A stretch of 64,000 nt of DNA, from positions 44,168,082 to 44,232,081 of the forward strand of contig JALGQZ010000001.1 in NCBI GenBank assembly GCA_023105745.1, written 5' to 3'. The position numbers were made by a program, and so were the translations under genes. The notes under the pieces were generated by a model. The model made no database searches, was not told the DNA's origin, and saw only the letters and a program-made list of their open reading frames with translations. Positions within the stretch are counted from its first letter, which is position 1; each line of letters starts with the position of its first letter. This DNA comes from Austropuccinia psidii. Taxonomy: Eukaryota; Basidiomycota; Pucciniomycetes; Pucciniales; Sphaerophragmiaceae. Positions 59,431-64,000 of the stretch are shown in pieces.

Positions 59431-62400
59431 TTTCTGACATATTTGATTCCATCCCAGAGTTGTATAATGCTATAAATGACGTGAAAAAACATCTTTCTGA
59501 TAAAAATGACACCATTTGTAACAACATTAAAACAAACAACCTGAGTCTGTGCCAAATTAATGAAACACTTATGTGTTTTGAAAAAGTTTTGAGAACAATT
59601 AAAAATTCCAATAATGATAATTCTTCTAACAATAAAATAAATGAACAATCTGCCATTATTAAAGAATTAACAGATAAATATTCTAAATTCAATATTGATG
59701 ACATAATTGAAACAAGAATTAAACAAGCCATAAATATTATCAAGACAGATAACAAGAAAGTCCTTGATGACATTTCAAATTCATTTACTGAAGTAAAGAC
59801 ATATACCATTGCCTTGAAAAAGTGTTTTGATGCTTCACAAGAAGAAGTATCAAAATTATCAATGAAATTGAATCAAGTCACTGCTGATAATACAAGACAG
59901 ACAGAGTTATGGCAAGAACTTACACATAAAGAAGACATGTATAAAATTGAAGTAATAAATTTAATACAAAGCTTCCAACATGAATACAGAAATTCCCAAA
60001 GGTGTAGCAACAGTAAAATGAATGACATTGAACAATTACTGAACACCTTACCAAGAATGTCTACACCTCTAAATCAAAATGAGGGCACAAGAATTTCAAA
60101 TCCACAAGTATTGGATCCTGATAATTCACAATTAAAAAATGAATTATCCACTTCTTTTAATAACTTGGAACCATCAATGGGCCAAGCACTCTTGAAAGAA
60201 GTTCCAAAACTTAAAGAATGGCCTCACTTCAGTGGTGAAGGAGAGTATGACCATATGGAATTCATTAGAGGTATTGACATGATCAAAGAGGATTTTGAAT
60301 TACCATACAGATTGGTAACAGCCAGGTTTAACACCTTGTTTACCAGATCAGCTCACAGATGGTACATCAAAATAAGACAAGCACATGGACACCAGAGTTG
60401 GACTTGGTGGAAAACCCAAATCATCAACAAATGGGCAAATGATGCTTGGAGGTTTAAAGTTGAAACAGCCTTTGAATCTGCCAAATTTAATGCTGATAAA
60501 GACAAAGCTTTACCATGGTTTTGCCAACAAAAGGACAGATTAACAGCATTATATCCGGACATGTCAGAATTTATGATCCATAGAAAAATTCTGAGACAAT
60601 GTGGAGGTGACTTAGAGCATGCTGTCAAAAGCAGGACTACTGAACAATCTTCAGCAGAGGATATTATCAATATACTAGAAGAAGTAACCACCAGAACCAA
60701 AATTGGTTCTAGTAGGGTGAATCTTAAAACAAGGTTTAATACACCTTGGAAAGATTCTGTGGACAAAAACCCCAAAGAAAATTCTAGTAATATTAAATAT
60801 AAATCTGCAGATACAGTCAGAAAATGCCATATTTGCCAAAGCACCACCCATTTAGCCAATACATGTCCAAAAAGGGGGAAAATCAATGAAATTGACATTG
60901 AAAAAGAACCAGATGTTGAAAAAGAAGACATAATTGAAGACAATTCAGATGATAAGTCATCCATATTCTCTGAATCTTCAAAAGATATAGAAAATATCAA
61001 TGCCACTTTTGACATCATGGAATCTTATTCCCACTTACCACAATTGAGCAATGGTCAAGTTGATTTATCAAAAGTTCAAGATGCACAACTTATGAAGACA
61101 AAACCAAACAGAGGAAAAGGTTATACAGCTGGTAACTCCTGTATAACAGAAGTGGTGATTGACAACAAACCCACCAAACTTTTGCTTGACCCAGGAGCCT
61201 TCTGCTCTTGTGTTGGAAAATCTTTTCTTAAGACTTGTGTACCAAATTTTGAAGACCAATTGTTACCAATTGATGGTATAAAATTCAACAGTGCAAGTAA
61301 CCCAATGAAAGCATTAGGAATCTTTGAGACCAATGTCATATTCCCACACATAAATGGGAATTTAAGGATCACAGTTGAATTTGTTGTTATGGAAAATTGC
61401 TCTAGTACCCATTTTATATTGGGAAGTGACTATTTAATCATGTATGGGATAGATTTACATAATAACAAAGACAGATACTTTACAATTGGGGACAATAAGC
61501 GCCAGAAATTTGCCTTTTTACCATTTAAAAGACAAATTACAGTAAACAAAGTATCACCAGTCAACTTAGAGTTAGAAAAATTCAAGTCTGAACAGTTAAA
61601 TGAGGCTGAGATAAGCCTTCATCTGACTGATAAACAAGAAAATGAACTTTCTTCCCTTTTGTATGACCACAAAGGAGCATTTGCTACAGACAAAGAACCT
61701 CTGGGAGCAATTATTGGTCATGAAGTTGACATCATTCTTAACATTGAGAGACCTTATCCACCACTCTTAAGAAGACCTGCTTATCCAGCAAGTCCAAAAT
61801 CAAGAGAAGCTCTAGAAATTCATATCAAAGAACTTCTAGACCTTGGTGTAATAAGAAAAGTAGGCCACAATGAGGAAGTAGAAATAACTACACCAGTCAT
61901 AGTGGCGTGGCATAATGGAAAATCCAGAATGGTTGGGGACTTTAGAGCTCTGAACACTTACACTGTTCCAGACAGATACCCAATACCAAAAATCCAAATT
62001 GCCCTTACTCAAATATCTCAAGCAGTGTATATAACCACTATGGATGCCCTTAAAGGATTCCATCAAAATGTGGTAACACCAAGAGCAAGAAAATACTTGA
62101 GAATTATTGTTCATTGTGGAGTGTATGAATACTTAAGGATGCCCTTTGGTATCAAAAATGCACCTTCACACTTCCAAAGAATGATGAATGAAATCTTCCC
62201 TGAAGAACTCTCAGAGGGATGGTTAATAATTTACATTGATGACATTATTATCTGTTCAAAGACTTGGGAGGAGCACATGTACAGATTATCAAGAGTTTTG
62301 ACAAAAATCCAATCAGTAAACATGAAAATCTCCTTGAAGAAATGTCATTTTGGATTTAAAGAACTTAAGGCACTAGGACATGTTGTATCTGGTTTGTCCC

Positions 62401-64000
62401 TTGGAATTGATAAAAACAAAGTTGCAGCAGTATTGTTAAAACCCATGCCTCAGAATAAGAAGGAAATTCAGTCATTCTTGGGTTTTGCAGGATATTACAG
62501 GCAACACATTAAGGACTTTGCATCCATAGCAAGACCACTTTATAAGTTGTGTGACAAAGACACAGTATTTGAGATGACTGTTGACAGAGTCAAAGCTTTT
62601 GAATCTCTAAGAGAAGCATTGACCACTGCTCCACTCTTACTGATGCCAGACTTTAAATTACCTTTCAAACTGTATATTGATGCATCAGGAGATGGACTAG
62701 GTGCTGCACTTCACCAAGTTCAGATCATAAATGACAAACCTGTAGAAGGACCAATATGTTTCATATCCAGGCAAATCAAACCAACTGAAGCCAGATATGG
62801 AGCAAGTCAAATGGAATGTCTATGCCTTGTCTGGGCCTTGGAGAAATTGAACTATTTCTTAGAGGGATGTGTTTTTGAAGTAATAACAGATTGTACAGCT
62901 GTGAAATCACTTTTGAACATGAAAACACCTAACAGACACATGCTCAGATGGCAAATAGCCATACAAGAATACAGAGGCAATATGACTATTGTTCATAAGG
63001 ATGGGAATATTCATAAGAATGCAGATGGACTAAGCAGATGGCCATTACCAAATAACATTGATAATCCTGCTTATGTTCCAGAAGAAGCTTCACCACAAAT
63101 TCCAATAGAAGGAATAAGTGTTACAGACTTGAACACCACCTTCTTTGAAGAAGTCAGAAATAGTTACACTCAAGATAAGAATTGTAGCATCTTATGCCAA
63201 TTACTTAACAAAGACTGTAAAGACAACTCTCTAATACATGCCTTGGATGAAGTATGGAGAAAATCTTATAATGAAGGAAGATTTCACCTACTGGATGGTA
63301 TAATTTACCACAGAACCAAGCACACATGTGTCATGACAGTTGTAGACAGGTCATTAATCAATCTTGTACTGAAAGAATGCCATGATAGTCCCTTTTCAGG
63401 ACATCTTTCTGAAGACAGAACAAGAGAGAAAGTGAAGACCTGCATATGGTGGCCAATGTGGCAAAAAGATGTTGCAGAGTATTGCAAAACCTGTGACAGA
63501 TGCCAAAAGGCAAATAAATCCACTGGCAAAAGACTTGGAAATATGATGAAAATCCAAGAACCAAACAGACCTTGGGAAATTGTCCATATGGATTGGGTAA
63601 CTGGCCTACCACCAGGAGGTGACAGGAGCTATAATGCTTGCCTAGTAATTGTGGACAGATTCAGTAAAACTCCAATCTTTTTACCATGTCACAAAGATGA
63701 TACAGCCATGGATACAGCTCTTCTGATATGGAATAGAGTAGTGTCATGGACTGGGATATTTACAAATATCATCAGTGATAGAGATCCCAAATTCACTTCA
63801 GCACTATGGACAAATCTTCACCAATTATTTGGCACTAAACTGTCTTTCTCTACAGCCTACCACCCACAAACTGATGGCCTGGCTGAAAGAATGATCCAAA
63901 CCTTAGAGGACATGGTGAGAAGATTTTGTGCATATGGCCTTGAATTTAAAGATTGTGATGGATTTACCCATGATTGGTGTACTCTGTTACCAGCACTGGA
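59427..64000 (+). CDS. Gag-Pol of element H, uninterrupted, 3' end outside window
   Basis: Polyprotein of at least 1,524 codons. Starts at the ATG at 59427, sharing ATGA with the ORF1 stop. In order: a coiled, N/K-rich N terminus; a gag domain (about 255-400, with [15 protein letters not shown]); a canonical CX2CX4HX4C zinc knuckle (467-480); a protease with DPG instead of DTG or DSG (Asp588); RT with YIDD (936-939); RNase H with D1085, E1130 and D1155; and integrase with HHCC and catalytic D1389, D1451 and E1487, a DD35E spacing. I found no stop on reading through. The window ends before the integrase C-terminal domain. Apart from the protease residue it looks functional. Confidence 0.9.
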   Translation, partial: MISDIFDSIPELYNAINDVKKHLSDKNDTICNNIKTNNLSLCQINETLMCFEKVLRTIKNSNNDNSSNNKINEQSAIIKELTDKYSKFNIDDIIETRIKQAINIIKTDNKKVLDDISNSFTEVKTYTIALKKCFDASQEEVSKLSMKLNQVTADNTRQTELWQELTHKEDMYKIEVINLIQSFQHEYRNSQRCSNSKMNDIEQLLNTLPRMSTPLNQNEGTRISNPQVLDPDNSQLKNELSTSFNNLEPSMGQALLKEVPKLKEWPHFSGEGEYDHMEFIRGIDMIKEDFELPYRLVTARFNTLFTRSAHRWYIKIRQAHGHQSWTWWKTQIINKWANDAWRFKVETAFESAKFNADKDKALPWFCQQKDRLTALYPDMSEFMIHRKILRQCGGDLEHAVKSRTTEQSSAEDIINILEEVTTRTKIGSSRVNLKTRFNTPWKDSVDKNPKENSSNIKYKSADTVRKCHICQSTTHLANTCPKRGKINEIDIEKEPDVEKEDIIEDNSDDKSSIFSESSKDIENINATFDIMESYSHLPQLSNGQVDLSKVQDAQLMKTKPNRGKGYTAGNSCITEVVIDNKPTKLLLDPGAFCSCVGKSFLKTCVPNFEDQLLPIDGIKFNSASNPMKALGIFETNVIFPHINGNLRITVEFVVMENCSSTHFILGSDYLIMYGIDLHNNKDRYFTIGDNKRQKFAFLPFKRQITVNKVSPVNLELEKFKSEQLNEAEISLHLTDKQENELSSLLYDHKGAFATDKEPLGAIIGHEVDIILNIERPYPPLLRRPAYPASPKSREALEIHIKELLDLGVIRKVGHNEEVEITTPVIVAWHNGKSRMVGDFRALNTYTVPDRYPIPKIQIALTQISQAVYITTMDALKGFHQNVVTPRARKYLRIIVHCGVYEYLRMPFGIKNAPSHFQRMMNEIFPEELSEGWLIIYIDDIIICSKTWEEHMYRLSRVLTKIQSVNMKISLKKCHFGFKELKALGHVVSGLSLGIDKNKVAAVLLKPMPQNKKEIQSFLGFAGYYRQHIKDFASIARPLYKLCDKDTVFEMTVDRVKAFESLREALTTAPLLLMPDFKLPFKLYIDASGDGLGAALHQVQIINDKPVEGPICFISRQIKPTEARYGASQMECLCLVWALEKLNYFLEGCVFEVITDCTAVKSLLNMKTPNRHMLRWQIAIQEYRGNMTIVHKDGNIHKNADGLSRWPLPNNIDNPAYVPEEASPQIPIEGISVTDLNTTFFEEVRNSYTQDKNCSILCQLLNKDCKDNSLIHALDEVWRKSYNEGRFHLLDGIIYHRTKHTCVMTVVDRSLINLVLKECHDSPFSGHLSEDRTREKVKTCIWWPMWQKDVAEYCKTCDRCQKANKSTGKRLGNMMKIQEPNRPWEIVHMDWVTGLPPGGDRSYNACLVIVDRFSKTPIFLPCHKDDTAMDTALLIWNRVVSWTGIFTNIISDRDPKFTSALWTNLHQLFGTKLSFSTAYHPQTDGLAERMIQTLEDMVRRFCAYGLEFKDCDGFTHDWCTLLPAL

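Larger units (their letters stand above)
56455..64000 (+). mobile_element. Element H: best-preserved Ty3/gypsy element, 3' end outside window
   Basis: 5' LTR (56455-58294), tRNA-type primer site, leader, spliced ORF1, and gag-pol open to the window edge. Close relative of element D (same LTR start, same pol order). GAACC before 56455 is the candidate target duplication. No lesion is seen apart from an unusual protease motif. Confidence 0.85.

Overview
The window looks like nuclear DNA of a rust fungus (Pucciniales). It is AT-rich and packed with Ty3/gypsy retrotransposons, has short GT-AG introns of about 60-85 nt, and carries protein families typical of rusts: a Tet-like 2OG-Fe(II) oxygenase, a Tnp2-type transposase with a companion ORF, and a Zn2Cys6-like repeat-family protein. 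From memory of such families, Austropuccinia psidii (myrtle rust) is the best guess; that is an inference, not a database result. I see no ordinary housekeeping protein gene. Almost everything is transposable element, nested several layers deep.

Layout, with my names. Element A (1-7052, minus) is a Ty3-like element with its 5' LTR at 5553-7052, a spliced ORF1 and a broken gag-pol running off the left edge. Element D (plus) is an older related element. A 23-bp relic of its pol lies at 7053-7075 and the rest at 38806-40624, followed by its 3' LTR (40769-42689). Between these two parts sits element B (7076-38805, minus), a Tf1/sushi-type chromovirus with 757-bp LTRs, an intact gag, a stop-riddled pol ending in a chromodomain, and a matching CAGTG target-site duplication at both ends. 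Removing B restores D's reading frame exactly.

Element B is 31.7 kb long because its 5' leader holds element C (14656-37164), a 22.5-kb CACTA-like DNA transposon. C has 46-bp inverted ends starting CACCAGGG and an AGT target duplication. It carries, left to right, a Tnp2 transposase (-), a companion ORF (+), an apparently intact five-exon SNF2 helicase (-), a decayed Zn2Cys6-like gene (+), an apparently intact TET/JBP-like oxygenase (-) and an unrecognised multi-exon gene (-), part of which is tandemly duplicated (2290 bp). A DNA-modification oxygenase and a SWI2/SNF2 ATPase travelling in one transposon is the most interesting content here; kinetoplastid JBP2 joins the same two domains in one protein.

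Right of D's LTR lies a fragment of another minus-strand gypsy element (E, 42690 onward) with a short solo LTR inserted in inverse orientation (44243-44790). Then come about 8.7 kb of degenerate AT-rich repeats (about 44.88-53.5 kb), interrupted by a 3.9-kb non-coding element with terminal inverted repeats (47963-51872). A tRNA-like gene with an apparent intron lies at 53885-54007, followed by unassigned AT-rich sequence. Element H (56455 to the right edge, plus) is the best-preserved gypsy copy: LTR, primer-binding site, a spliced ORF1 overlapping gag-pol by ATGA, and an uninterrupted gag-pol of at least 1,524 codons.

Inferred order of events: E, then D into E, then A and B into D, and C into B's leader. 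C later acquired a tandem duplication.
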